A stretch of DNA of 64,000 nt, taken from Epiperipatus broadwayi. Lineage: Eukaryota; Onychophora; Udeonychophora; Euonychophora; Peripatidae. The notes beneath the pieces were generated by a model. It saw nothing but the letters and a program-made list of their open reading frames with translations. It made no database searches and was not told the DNA's origin. The position numbers and the translations under genes were made by a program. The stretch is from positions 9,574,876 to 9,638,875 of the forward strand of contig JAQFVV010000030.1 in assembly GCA_028023455.1 (NCBI GenBank), read 5' to 3'. Shown in pieces: positions 42,917 through 54,704 of this stretch; position 1 is the first letter of the stretch; every line of letters begins with the position of its first letter.

Positions 42917-45900
42917 GGCTGCAGAAAGGATTTTGCTATGAACTGAAAGGAGACCCTTTGATTCCTCTTGAAGGCCTTAAAGGAACCGAGCAGGGCAAAT
43001 TCCTAATGTCCACTCCATACGTTCTTGTCGTTGCAGCTGTTATTACTATGTGATTATTCATATAGTATACGAACATGGATGGGCTGCTCACCAACACGCA
43101 TTAGCCAGCGTGGTGAGTTTATTGGCTTTTTATCTCTGAGTTTAAGATCAAGAAACACCATGGTCTTTCTTCTCAGTGCCTGATAAGGCAGAATGAATGT
43201 GTGTGTAAATGATAAATATTTTTCCAATACATATATCAATTATGACAGACAAAAATAAAGCATGGCCCTTATTCCCAGGAGGCTGTAAAGTCACCAACCA
43301 AGGCAGCAGTTGGTGGCCGAAGGCGGAGGGTACTAAGAATCCCCTGATTGCGGACCCAGGCTGCCATTTGATGACGACTTTTTATTTAGGTACTTACAAC
43401 TGCAGATTACTTTCAAGTGAAGGAAGATTGCAAGAATTAGAAGAAGAACTGTCTTATATTAAATGGGACATTATTGGACTTTGTGAACTTAGAAGAAAAG
43501 GAGAAGAAACAATTGATTTAAAAAGTGGACATATACTCTATTATAAAGGCACACATATTGGAAATACAAGTGGAGTAGGATTCATTATAAATAAAAAGTG
43601 GAAGAACAATATTGTGGTGATTGATGGTGTATCGGACAGAGTGGCAAGATTAGTTATACAACTTAATAGCAGATACCAAATGCAGATAATTCAGGTTTAT
43701 GCCCCAACAAGTTCTCATATTGATGAAGTAGTAGAAGATTTTTATATGGATGTACAAAAGGCTTTTGATCAGAGTAAACAACATTTTAAAATTGTTATGG
43801 GAGACTTTAATGCTAGAATTGGTAGACAAATGAAAGATGAAATTGCTGTAGGTAATTTTGGTTATGGTAATAGAAATGAGAGAGGACATAGACTTGTGGA
43901 GTTTGCAGAAAAAGAAAAACTTTATATTATGAATTCATTTTTTGAGAAAAATGTTAAAAGGAAATGGACATGGAAGCATCCAAATGAAGGTACAGCAGAA
44001 TTGGATTATATTTTGACTAACAGAAAATACATATTTCAAGATTGTAATGTTCTTAATAAATTTAACACAGGAAGTGATCATCGATTAGTAAGGTGTAAGT
44101 TACGTGTTAATGTAAAACTAGAAAGACAAAAATTATTAAGAAAAACAATATTTACAGTTGATATTCCTAATCTTCAGAAACATTCTAATGAATTTAAATT
44201 AGAACTTACAAATAGGTTTCAAGTGTTAGGAGATTTTGAACATGATACAGATTTGAATGAAATTAATATGAAAATAACTGATACACTTTTAAAAACTGCA
44301 ACAAACATAGCTGTAGAAAAAAGCAGCAATTGACTAATAAAATTTCTACTGAGACTAGAGAATTTATGAAGAAAAGAAGGAATATGAAGATATACAAAAA
44401 CGATGCATTAAAAAGAATTGAATATCTCGAATTTTGTAAAATGGTACGGAAAAGAGTTGAAAATGATATAAGAAAGTATAACTGTGATATAGCAAGGAAA
44501 GCTGTAGAAGAAAATAAAAGTCTCAAAAATGTTAAACAACATTTTGGTATTGGTAGGAAATTTATATCTGCAATAAGAAAAAAAGATGGAATTATTACTA
44601 AAAAGAGAGATGACATCATGAAATTGGTAGAAGATTTTTATCAAGAATTATATAGTAATAAAGAACAAGTACCTCCTATATCTATTACATCTTCCGAATT
44701 GCCCAGAATTTTAAATGAAGAAGTGAGACATGCAATTAAGTGTATGAAGAAAGGAAAGGCTCCAGAAAATGATGGAATTATAATTGATATATTAAAAGAA
44801 GCAGGTGAAGAAATAGAAACAATTTTAGCAAAGTTATATACCAAATGTCTAAATGATAAAGATGTACCGGAAGATTGAAAGAATGCAGTAATAATATTAA
44901 TATTTAAAAAAGGTGATAAGGACGATATTAGAAATTACAGACCTATCAGCCTTTTATCAGTTTTATATAAAATTTTTACCAAGATAATTACAACTCGTCT
45001 ACAGAGAACTTTGGATTTCCACCAACCAAGAGAACAAGCTGGATTTGAAAGTGGTTTTAGTACAATAGATCATATCCAAGTATTGAGAGAAGTCATAGAA
45101 AGGACAAACGAATATGAGTTGTCATTATGTTTTGGATTTGTAGATTATGAAAAGGCATTCGATTCTATACACATTTCTTCAGTGATTAAAGCATTGGATC
45201 ATCAAGGTATAGATCCAGGATATTGTCATATTTTAAAGAATATTTATAAAAATGCAACAGCAACAATTAGATTACATAATGATACTGGAAAAATCAACAT
45301 TGAGAAAGGTGTAAGACAAGGTGACTCCATATCTCCAAAACTCTTTACAGCAGTGCTGCAAGAAGTATTTTGTGGATTAAAATGGGAAACTAAAGGAGTG
45401 AAAGTAAATGGAGAGTATTTAAGTCATTTAGATTTCGCAGATGATGTAGTTGTTTTTGCAAATAATGCTTCAGAGCTGCAGGAAATGTTGCAGGAGTTAG
45501 CAGATGAAAGTAGAAAAGTAGGACTAAAGATAAATGTTAAAAGACTAAAGTAATGTTTAATCGATTTGCTCAAAATATGAAAATAAAGATTGATTATGAC
45601 GAATTAGAAGAAGTTAACAGTTACAAATACCTTGGTCAGATTATTAATACAGATGGAAACATAATGGAGGAAATTAATCATAGAATTAAACTTGGTTGGA
45701 GTGCTTTTGGTAGAAATAACTTGATACTAAAAGGAAATATGCCTATGTGTTTGAAAAGGATGGTTTTAACAAATGTGTTTTACCAGTTCTTACTTATGGA
45801 TCTGAGACTTGGACACTTAATAGAAGAGCAATACAGAGACTTCAGACCACTCAAAGGAGTATGGAGAGATGTATGTTGGGAGTAACAAGAAGAGATCGAA

Positions 45901-46202
45901 AACGCAATGTATGGGTAAGACAACAAACAGGTGTTACTGACCTTATTGAAAAAATTAAAGATTGAAATGGAGTTGGGCTGGACATATTGCTAGAAGAAAT
46001 GATAATAGATGGACAATTGAAATTTTAAACTGGATTCCAAGAGATTTTAAAGACCAGAAAGAGACCACATGTGAGATGGATGGATGAAAAAGAAAATGTG
46101 CAGGGGTGTTGTGGAGAAGAGAAGCAAAGATCGGAGAAGATGGATTAAACTTGGAGAGACCTTCATCCTGCAGTGGATTGATAATGGTTGATGATGATGA
46201 TG
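42917..46202 (+). mobile_element. Full-length RTE-clade LINE with 10-bp TSD
   Basis: A 3,286-bp element runs from GGCTGCAG to a (GAT)n-like tail (tgatgatgatgatga). It is flanked by identical direct repeats AATTATAATC at 42907-42916 and 46203-46212. It has a roughly 290-bp 5' UTR, one APE-RT reading frame and a short 3' UTR, the usual RTE plan (about 3.2-3.4 kb, one ORF, short simple-repeat tail). Shortened or decayed relatives lie at 12832-15585, 21383-21544, 52208-52605, 55742-56132 and 61895-63725. Few lesions make it the youngest copy. Confidence 0.9.
43209..45965 (+). pseudogene. APE endonuclease-reverse transcriptase of the full-length LINE, lightly disabled
   Basis: The N-terminal 374 codons (43209-44333) form an apurinic-type endonuclease: GTYNCR (res. 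61-66), CELRR with catalytic Glu near 93, VYAPT (163-167), GDFNARIG (198-205), ELDYIL (264-269) and SDHRLV (289-294). A one-base deletion near 44330 shifts the frame. The RT then reads to 45553 in one frame with a single TGA at 44876 (expected Trp in EDWKNA). It contains [29 protein letters not shown] and the catalytic FADD at 45434-45445. Two more shifts, near 45548 and 45770, separate the C-terminal part YGSETWTL...LGVTRRDR...WSWAGHIARR. MTDKNKAW at 43242 is an alternative start. It would nick DNA and prime reverse transcription of its own RNA; as it stands it cannot make full protein. Confidence 0.9.
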
Positions 46203-46214
46203 AATTATAATCAC

Positions 46215-46550
46215 CTTCAAGTAAAAGTTTTAACGTATATAGATGCCTCTTTTAAATCTACGAAATTTTATATATCCATCATATATATAAATGGTAATTA
46301 ATTTTATGTATTTATTTTAATTTTAATTATTTGATTTTAACATAAATTATATTAATCACACAATGAATAGTTTATATTTATTCAAGAATATTAATATATG
46401 GAATTTCTATAGAGTTTATAAAAATAATATATTCTGATATTATTATTTACATAAATGATTTGGAGATTATAAACATAAAATTCAATTTATGATTACATGA
46501 AGAAAAAATAATGCAATGAAAAAAATAACAAAACAAAAGAAAAATTGTCA
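46215..46550. other. AT-rich DNA, no recognised feature
   Basis: Nothing recognised. Confidence 0.5.
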
Positions 46551-46551
46551 A

Positions 46552-46642
46552 GCGTTGGTGGCCTAGTGGTTAGCATAGCTACCTTCCAAGCAGCTGGCCC
46601 GAATTTGCTTCCCGATCAACGCATTTGGCATATGAAAAAAAA
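46552..46642 (+). mobile_element. tRNA-Gly-like SINE
   Basis: A 71-nt tRNA-shaped head (46552-46622) starts GCGTTGGTGGCCTAGTGG (A box) and ends with the matching acceptor CAACGC. The loop CTTCCAA would give anticodon TCC (Gly), and the T-arm is GCCCGAATTTGCTTCCCG. It is followed by ATTTGGCATATG and an A-run. A tail without a CCA-type end and dispersed relatives (53958, 62520, 22199, 22468) show a SINE, not a functional tRNA. Confidence 0.8.
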
Positions 46643-47480
46643 AATTAATTTGTAAAATTATGGTAATCATTCATTTATGTTCACCAAAATAATACAGGCC
46701 ATATATGTAGTCCAAAGAATTTTGCAATATTAATGCATGAAACACACGATAAAAAACGCAAGATTAAAGAATCATATCTTATACAAAATTCATCTTGTGC
46801 TATGAATTCAAAATTAACCAGTTTTCCGATTAGTTGTTCCTGGTCAGTGAAATAAAATGTTGAATTTATCGCTTAGGAGAAAATTTGAGTTTTTTACTGC
46901 CTTGATAAGGACTCGTAGGAGTTGAAAGCGCTTGGCAATAGTTATTTTATTTATATTAATGATTCTCTGTTTTAGCAATTGACGGATTGTTATATTGTAT
47001 TTTAATTTATTTTAAAAAAATTTAATCAAATGACATTGGATAAATAAACCCACCATATAGATTAAACTATCTGATTTTACAAATTTGCAAGTAATAAGAA
47101 AATACTCCATTAAAAACCAAAATAACAAATGTTTAGGAAGAACTCTCTCTATATTTTATTAATAAGATCATTTAAAGAGGGTATTTGGTAATATGATAAT
47201 AGCAACAATATTTTTCATTTTTATACCCTTGTGTTTTGAAACATTTAAAAATAGTTAATAACTTTTTTATCACATCCTCATATAACTCATGTAACCTCAT
47301 TCTGATAGAAAATTATCCTAAGAGATATAAAGGTATTGGTTTTAAGAACACCATGATAAACTTTTAACAAAAAAAATCTAAATATTTAAAAAACAATTTT
47401 TAACTTTTTTTGTAATGAGGTCTTTGCTGAAGTCTAGCATTTTGGTAAAAAAAAAAAATTAATAAAAAACAATTAAATTA
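46643..47480. other. AT-rich DNA, no recognised feature
   Basis: 46900-46950 (ctcgtaggagttgaaagcgcttgg) is a short complex patch without an open frame. Confidence 0.45.
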
Positions 47481-47580
47481 TATAAGAAATTAATAGGGGC
47501 TTGAAGTCAGACTTTTATATGCCCCTCAACCATTTATGCTATCTCATACACTTGGTCACACCCATGTCAAAAAGATAAAT

Positions 47581-47635
47581 AATCACCAATATAAGTATTT
47601 TGTCCTAAACTAGCACTTATCAGTTGGTTCAGATT
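47581..47635 (-). ncRNA. Degenerate hammerhead, family C
   Basis: The first box reads CTGATAA and the second AAAA. Helix I is intact apart from one change (TGG to TGA in the bulge). Confidence 0.55.
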
Positions 47636-47858
47636 ATCATCTCCACACATATATACAATCAAAGCTCAGCTTATATTAATATAGCCAATTTTCATACTTT
47701 AATGGAAAGGCTTCAAACCACTCCACCTCACAACTGTTCAGCTGTCAATTCCATTAAAAATCTGATGATGGACTGGTTTGAAGCCTGTCCAGTAAAGTAT
47801 GAAGATTGGTTATCTTAATATAAGCTGAGCTTTGACTGTGTATATGTGTTAAGATGAT

Positions 47859-47913
47859 AATCTGGACCAACTGATGAGTGCTAGTTTATCACATAATACT
47901 TGTATTTGTGATT
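47859..47913 (+). ncRNA. Degenerate hammerhead, family C
   Basis: CTGATGA and helix I 5' strand are intact. Stem II is weakened (TGCT / ATCA) and the GAAA box reads ATAA. Confidence 0.55.
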
Positions 47914-48089
47914 ATTTATCTTTTTAACATGTGTGTGATCAAGTGTATCAGTGGTATGAGATAGCATGGATGGTTGAGGGTTGTGTGAAGATCTGGGTTC
48001 AAGCCTCTTATATATTACATATATAAGTGCAGGTATAAAAAAGCCTGTACTGTAGAAAAAAGTTTATATTTCAAAATAAGAAATTAATG

Positions 48090-51000
48090 TATGTTAATCA
48101 TATATCAAAAATAAGTCCTGTCTTTATATGTTAATTTTTATTTGTATTTAACAAAATATACATAAAAGGAAAATATAAAAAAATATGAAAAATATTTTAC
48201 ATGTTATTTGTACTCTCTTTAGAATTTATATTAAATAAAAAAGTAATCAGCTTTCAGTTAATTTATGATTAAAGTAATTAATAAAGTATTTAAAAAAATA
48301 AAAAAATGAATATTTTAAAAAATAAAATTAAAATAGGAATAATTGATTAACCAAATTATAAAATTTAAATTTATAAAAAATTGGAAAAGAAAATAATTTT
48401 TCTTTCAAACTTATTATAAAAAATCTTTGATTTTTTAAAAAATAACAATTTTGCATTTTTTTAAAAATAGTATTAGTATAACTTTGTGTGAAAATATTTA
48501 CTTAACAATACAAGCATTCCATGATCAGGGCATCTAACTTTAAACCCATGGCCTGCAGTTTTATTCACTGCTGGATGAGTTTTGAAAATTGCTTTAAATT
48601 ACAAGTGGGCTAAGGAATTTTTTTCTGATGATTTTATATAGCCAATCAATCTGACCATTCAATATTGTTTGATAAATTATTATCTAGCTATTATTAATAA
48701 TGGGGGGAAATCTTAAGTTCATTCTAAAGAAAAATGTTAATGTGCTAATTTTAAAATATATATATTGAATTACGTTTTTTCATGGATTTTTAATTTGCTA
48801 AAGAATGGAAATTAAAAGATTATATCCACATAAGCAGAAATAACTTTAGACTTTGATGTTGCCATGAAACTATTACTTAAAAATTGTCCTGAGATTCGAT
48901 GTTTTCTCCATTAATCAATAATAGCTCTTTTGTTGATTGTAATATAATCAAGCTTTGATCAGAGGCAGAAGAAATCTCATTCTTTTATATTTACTGCATA
49001 AAATCATATAAAAACAGCAAACATATTTTGAAATTTTTGCATGTTTAGTGTAAAATATAGTTCATAAAACAATTTAGGAATTAAGTTCTTTAATTATATC
49101 AATCAACATATTTATATATATTATCATGTTTGTTCATATATAATTGAGACTAATTTATATTTTTATTGATATCTTATTTCTCCTCTAAAGAATAGTTTTA
49201 ATTCGGGAATTTATTATATAAAATTAATAATATAAGTGGCCATAACCTTATGATCTCTACACATTAAAAGAAAATCCAGATCTCAAAGCAATTTAGCTTT
49301 CTTAATTCAAGATCTTTTTAAACATTGGACAAATCCAAAAGTATGTTGTTTTCATCTGTAATCCATAAAACCTTTAGCACGTGCACAAATATATATTGTA
49401 ATGGTAAATTTTAAAACAGATAGCTGAAAGATAGGTTTGAACTCAGGAACCAATGATATATAACGACTAATCTTCAAGATGTGCCCTGAAAACTTTGGTT
49501 CAAATAATAAGTTGAATGGTTAAAAAAATTCAAATAAAAAATGTATTTCAAATATATAATAATATTAACCAATATGAGATGTTGATTTCTAATTTAACAT
49601 TACAGATACTTCCAAAAATATTTTGTTTTCCAGTTTTGATAAAAAGAAACTCAATAATGGCAAATCTTCTAAAAAGAAAGTTTACTCTTGGAATACTTTT
49701 AAAGGAATAATCATCAATTATTACTGCCATCTCAGCATGCCCCCAGTGATTACGTGATTTTTCAGGGCCATGGATTTTAACTAGTGTGTGGATGTAAAAA
49801 GCATATATTTGGATTAAGTTACAAACATAAACTAAATGGATTAATAAAAAAAATAACAATTTATTAATAATGAATAAATAAAACAGTTGTCTATATAATT
49901 GCAACTATCAACACATGCACAAAAATATCATAGTGACAAAAAATATTTTAAGCTATGGTTCAAGTTTAAGGTTTTATGATATTTATAATAATAAGATTTT
50001 ACCATATTAAATACTAAAAAGTCACTAACCATGGTTTTTTCAGGTACATTCTTTTAATATTTTACTGTTGCCTTCCTTAGTTTTTCCAGTGATGGTCTTT
50101 TCCTTGATCACTGGTCATGTTAGAGCCAATAAATACAACAGTACTGGTGACATTCTATGAGATATACTATCTGTAGTTTTTGATCAATTTATATGGCACT
50201 ATCCATTTCTTCCTTCACATCATTATAGAGAATTGCACAAGCTGGTTTTTCAAACTTCAGCATTTTCCTGGCATTTTACTTGGTGTGGTGTTTATGATCT
50301 AGCCACACATGGTAGATGAATTTCTTCAAAATAAATTCATTGTATTGATTGTTGTAATTGGAGTATTTAAAAATACTATAAGGACAGTTAATAAAATACA
50401 GCTTATGGTAGAAAGACTTAATCAGTGACTGACTTTTTCTTCAGTGTGGATCACAGCAACCTGGCTTCCATAGTAGATGGCATTCTAATGCAAAGCAATA
50501 TGGATTGAAGTGATAGGCTTATAGAACTAGAATGGTAGTAATGAAAATGCCTTGTGGTTTGTGTCTATTTGTAATTTTTTGGGTGAACTTGATAATTAAT
50601 TAAAATTTAAAACTTAAAAAAAAAATTCATTGTACTAAATTATGATATACTCTATATGCAATTTTAAAATATTTTTAAATTATTTACTTGTATATTTTAC
50701 TTCAGTCAGTTTTAGCTAGTCTGTCTTTTATAACTATTTTTTAAAAACATAAATTCTTCTATAAATGTTTTTTTTAAAATGATAATATTGTTTTCAAATT
50801 TGAATTATTTGCTCTTTTGAAACCAGCGCTTTTATAAATGATATTTTTGAAACATAATTTTAACTTAGTGATCTTTCTTTCATCCTTATCTTTTTTATTT
50901 GTAAAAAGACATTTAAAAATAATATAAAAATATACTTTATAAATACCTAATAAATCTCTGAGTTATCAAGGGCCCCATGAGAGCACAAGATATCTAACGA

Positions 51001-52205
51001 GTTTCCAAATAGTTTCTTAGTTTCAAAACACATCTTTTTATTTGTTGGTATTGACTTCTCAAATTTGATAGTTGCCAAATGTAACCAATATTTATTACTA
51101 TTGTATTGAAGTTAATTATCATTAACTACGTACTTTATATCCAAAACTTTTGTTCTCTAAAAATTGTAATTGCTAACTTTCAAAAGAAGTGTTAATTTAA
51201 TGAGATGTATTGATTTACAAATATTATTCGAATTTTAATTTCAATAAATATTTATTTTATTCAACACTTGAAAATAACATTAACCGAATAGTTTAAAAAT
51301 ATAGGTAATTGCTTATACACATTAAAAAGAAAAGTGTCTGCAATAACCATGGATATATATTTTGATTTATAGGTCATAAATCATATTACAATCTTTAAAA
51401 AAAAAAAAAAATTTTTTTTACAAAAGCATTGTTAGTATTTTGTTAGCATCATTGGTTATAAACAAAATTAAAATAATCAAATAATTTTAGTGCTGGAAAG
51501 TTCAAAAAAAGTTTGTGCACCAGAGGTGATAGAACTGGAATCAAGTTACGTCATTTCTTTTTAATTACAAAAATTTCTTTATATACATTGCATTTAACAA
51601 ATGATAAAACATTTTCTAGGGAAGCAAAAAACAGACTTTCAAATACGGCTGACTTTTGGGTTTGAAATGACTAATGTAAAATACACGCAGACTTAAATAT
51701 TAACATATTAATTATTATTTAATTGCATGTTATTATAAATAATTTTGATGGGTGCTATGCTTTTTTATTTTATATTTTCTGTTATTGAACTTTCTCAAAT
51801 AATGGTAGTTTTATTAGATTAACATACATCAATTAGTATTGTTTGGTGCTGTTTTTTGTTGTCATTGTTTGTATAACTAAAACAAAAATCCTGTACAGTC
51901 ACGTGTAAAAAAGAAATTAATTTCTATTTGCTATAATAGAAGTTTTAATAAATGTGCTCTTATTTATATAGTGCAGCAATGTATGTAATATTACAAAGAA
52001 GCATATGACCAGAAGAATTCTACCTTCTTTATGATATTATATATTACCCAAAGCTTTTCATAAAATCTATTGTATTCATAGAGTGAGGCATGAAGGGTAA
52101 TGAAAACACATGATGAAATTGTCTAAATAAATTTTCTTATAGATGCTTGTGAGACACTGTGTTATAAAATATATTGTTTATTTTTAATGTCATTAATGTA
52201 GTTTA
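48090..52205. other. Long AT-rich tract, largely unassigned
   Basis: 50040-50540 is noticeably less AT-rich and may be an old element (ccagtgatggtc...tgatcactggt is a local inverted repeat), but no family is recognisable in any frame. The rest holds only A/T runs. Confidence 0.45.
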
Positions 52206-52207
52206 TA

Positions 52208-52605
52208 TATCATCATCATCATCATCAACCATTATTAATCCACTGCAGAATGTAGGTCTCTCCAAGTTCAATCCATCTTCTCCAATCTTTAGCTTCTCTT
52301 CTCTACATCACCACTGCACACTTTCTTATTTCATCCATACATCTCACATGTGGTCTCTTTCTGGGTCTCTTATAATATCTTGGAACCCAGTTTAAGATTT
52401 CAATTGTCCATCTATTATCATCTCTTCTAGCAATATGTCCAGCCTAACTCCACTTCAGTCTTTTAAGTTTTTCAATGAGATCAGTAACACCTGTTTGTTC
52501 TCTTACCCATATATTGCATTTTTGATTACTTCATGTTACTCCCAACATGCATCTCTCATACTTCTTTGAGTGGTCTGAAGTCTCTGTATTGTTCTTTTAT
52601 TAAGT
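52208..52605 (-). pseudogene. 5'-truncated RTE LINE copy
   Basis: The reverse complement of 52208-52605 matches 45815-46203 of the full-length LINE: the (GAT)n tail, a WIPRD-like region, the GHIARR region, and the QRLQTTQ segment. Only the C-terminal coding part is present, as expected for incomplete reverse transcription. Confidence 0.85.
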
Positions 52606-52609
52606 TATT

Positions 52610-53174
52610 ATGGTTTTTATATACAAATTACTAATTTCAACAAATTTTTTTTATATAAAATTGTATTAATGACAGAAATAAAAACAAAAATGGATTACTA
52701 CATCTTATATTATTGTGTTTTATAATAATAAAGTGAAATTGTTTAAACAATGTCAACATGGTTTTTTTCCTCTCTCTTTATGCCTTAATCACTTTATAAA
52801 CAATGTACTGAGCAAAATATATTTTATGAACAAGTCTGTTTTCCAATTTTGGCAAGCAAAAATCATAATGATATGTACCATAGTGAAAAAAAGGCTAGTA
52901 AAATTTCTTGCATATATATACATTAAACACAGGAAATAATTTTTGATAGTTTTGTGGTTACAACTGATTAACATATTACCATTAACAAAAAATTGAATGA
53001 CTAGAAAACATAAAATAAAAGAAAACTAGCATCTTAACAATTTTCTTAATATTCTAATAGTATTCAATCAAGAAATAATTAATTCTCACACTACATTGTT
53101 TATTTTTTAATTTTTTATTATTATAAATTTGAATATGTTTATTAATCCTTTTTGTTTTTTTACAAAATTTATAC
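52610..53174. other. AT-rich DNA, no recognised feature
   Basis: Nothing recognised. Confidence 0.5.
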
Positions 53175-53269
53175 TTAAAACTTATAAATTATTTTTCTCT
53201 TCACTAGTAAAATTGTAATTATAAATATGCAACTTTTTTTTCCGCATTAGTGAAGCTATAATTTTACTA

Positions 53270-53335
53270 ATTTATAATAGCTTTGCTTAGCGCTTTCAAG
53301 ATTTCATGTTTAAATCTCATACTCATAGCTTGTAA
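53270..53335 (-). ncRNA. Possible degenerate hammerhead in PLE-2 terminus
   Basis: Minus strand: a hairpin AGATTT-aaacatg-AAATCT, then TGAAAGCGCTAAG. GAAA followed by the palindrome AGCGCT and A fits the second half of a hammerhead as in PLE-1. The first box is not recognisable (CTATGAG), so support is partial. Confidence 0.3.
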
Positions 53336-53369
53336 ATAACGATTGTTATGATTTATGCAAATGAGTTTG

Positions 53370-53725
53370 CATTTTTTAATTAGTCCATTGTTTAGAAAGA
53401 GCAAAACATGTTTGTCTTCTATTAATGGCATTGATGTCATTTGCTATATAGAGAGCTTCTTTAACTTTTCTTTTGGCATCATTTTTTTCTGTGCAAATTA
53501 TTTGGGCCAAACTAAGTTCAAATACATGGCCTGTTGCTGCTTGATGGTCCCAGAATACTGAAGATCCTTTATTTTTATTTTTAACCCTATTGTAGACATA
53601 CTTATGTTGATAAATTCTTGTGTTCAGGTTAGCCCGAGTTTCACCATAATATGATGCATGGCTGCCTTATTGAGGGCATGCCATTTTATAGACAACATGA
53701 GGGGCTTGATCTTTGTCTGATTTAA
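53370..53725 (-). pseudogene. GIY-YIG endonuclease fragment of PLE-2
   Basis: The minus strand reads HVVYKMACPQ*GSHASYYGETRANLNTRIYQHKYVYNRVKNKNKGSSVFWDHQAATGHVFEL...IICTEKNDAKRKVKEALYIANDINAINRRQ. GIY is VVY and YIG is YYG. The Arg of LNTR, H (QHK) and the KEAL Glu remain. One in-frame stop sits between the two motifs. The H-x-ATGH and KRKVKEALYI blocks are hallmark C-terminal PLE nuclease sequence. Confidence 0.8.
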
Positions 53726-53957
53726 ACATGAAATCTCGAAAGTGTTAAGCAAAGCTATTATAAATTTATAAAATTATAGCTTCACTAATGCGAAAAAAAG
53801 TCGCATATTTATAATTAAAACTTATATGTAAATATGCATTTATAACTGCTTTTTCAGTTATAATTTATTTTTATTAGCAATTAACAATTGTATTCACATC
53901 CAATTGTTGTTGACTTGTAAAAAATTATTTTATGTTATGAAATAATTTTGAAGTCAA

Positions 53958-54048
53958 GCGTTGATGACCTTGTGATTAGCATATCTACCTTGCAAGTAGC
54001 TGGCCCGGATTCACTTCTCGGTCAATGCTTTGACATATGAAAAAAAAA
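53958..54048 (+). mobile_element. tRNA-derived SINE
   Basis: The 71-nt head (53958-54028) begins GCGTTGATGACCTTGTGATTAGC and ends CAATGC. It contains CTTGCAA in the anticodon loop and GCCCGGATTCACTTCTCGG as T-arm. It is followed by TTTGACATATG and an A-run, as in the copies at 46552 and 62520. Confidence 0.8.
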
Positions 54049-54049
54049 G

Positions 54050-54371
54050 GTATTTGTTAATTTTGTTTATAATTTATGCAGGAACACACATTCACACACA
54101 CATATAAACAGAAAAATATAAAAAAGAAGATAAAATATATCAAAATTAAAGTATATAATGTATAATTATCATTGATTTAAAAAAGTAGGCATTTTTTACA
54201 AGTTTGTTAAAGAGACCCTAAAGAATTTGACTGGGAAATGTTATTATGATATGTGCATTTGGAGTTAGCTTCTCTGTAAATAAGAATGTATAAAATATCA
54301 GATAAAATAATATATAATAAACCATAAGATTCTACTTAACTCTACAGTTTCATTATGATTATATATATATA
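54050..54371. other. AT-rich DNA, no recognised feature
   Basis: A short CA-rich patch (cacacattcacacacacat) near 54086. Confidence 0.5.
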
Positions 54372-54373
54372 TA

Positions 54374-54702
54374 CAGGCGGTCCTGGACTTTTGTACCTAA
54401 TTGTTTTCTGAAATGTATATGAAAGGTCAAATGTACAAAAATAGATCAATATAAAAAATAAAAAAAAACATCAAAAAGTGTTTTTAAAATATTTATTTTT
54501 TAATGAGGTGTATTAGCAAATATATAAATAACATTTTATTGATTAGTATCTGGTATTTTCTTTATAAATTTATCAAGAGAAAGTTAAATTGTATTTTCTT
54601 TTCTTGATAAAAAGTTCTGTAACATGCTGTCTTTTTCTATTGTCTTAGTAAGAAATAGCTAATTGTACTTAAGTATAATGTATGAAAGTCGAGGACTTCC
54701 TG
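54374..54702. mobile_element. Tigger/pogo-like MITE
   Basis: Termini CAGGCGGTCCTGGACTTTTG at the left and inverted CAGGAAGTCCTCGACTTTCA at the right, each bordered by TA. CAG-initial ends with a TCCTCGACTT-type sequence are characteristic of Tigger-like elements. The 329-bp length and lack of ORF make it non-autonomous. Confidence 0.8.
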
Positions 54703-54704
54703 TA

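Larger units (their letters stand above)
47495..48075. mobile_element. Family C palindromic element with 13-bp TSD
   Basis: Identical 13-bp direct repeats ATAAGAAATTAAT (47482-47494 and 48076-48088) flank a 581-bp palindrome centred near 47765. Both arms contain the B-box-like segment, a hammerhead and the region with ctttaatggaaaggcttcaa. Both ribozymes are core-damaged. Confidence 0.85.
53187..53814 (-). mobile_element. Penelope-like element inverted pair (PLE-2) with 12-bp TSD
   Basis: Identical direct repeats TTAAAACTTATA (53175-53186 and 53815-53826) flank 628 bp. Terminal segments at 53220-53310 and 53720-53810 are inverted copies (tagcttcactaatgcg / cgcattagtgaagcta, and the aagcaaagctattataaa block). 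Between them lies one minus-strand GIY-YIG fragment. The second copy consists only of terminal sequence, so the pair is strongly unequal. Confidence 0.8.

Noticed and set aside
43650-44844. Minus-strand frames within 43650-44844
   Set aside because: Shadows of the LINE reading frame on the opposite strand.
46552-46622. Functional tRNA-Gly gene
   Set aside because: Mismatches in the T-arm, a SINE-type A-rich tail and several dispersed relatives indicate a SINE head.
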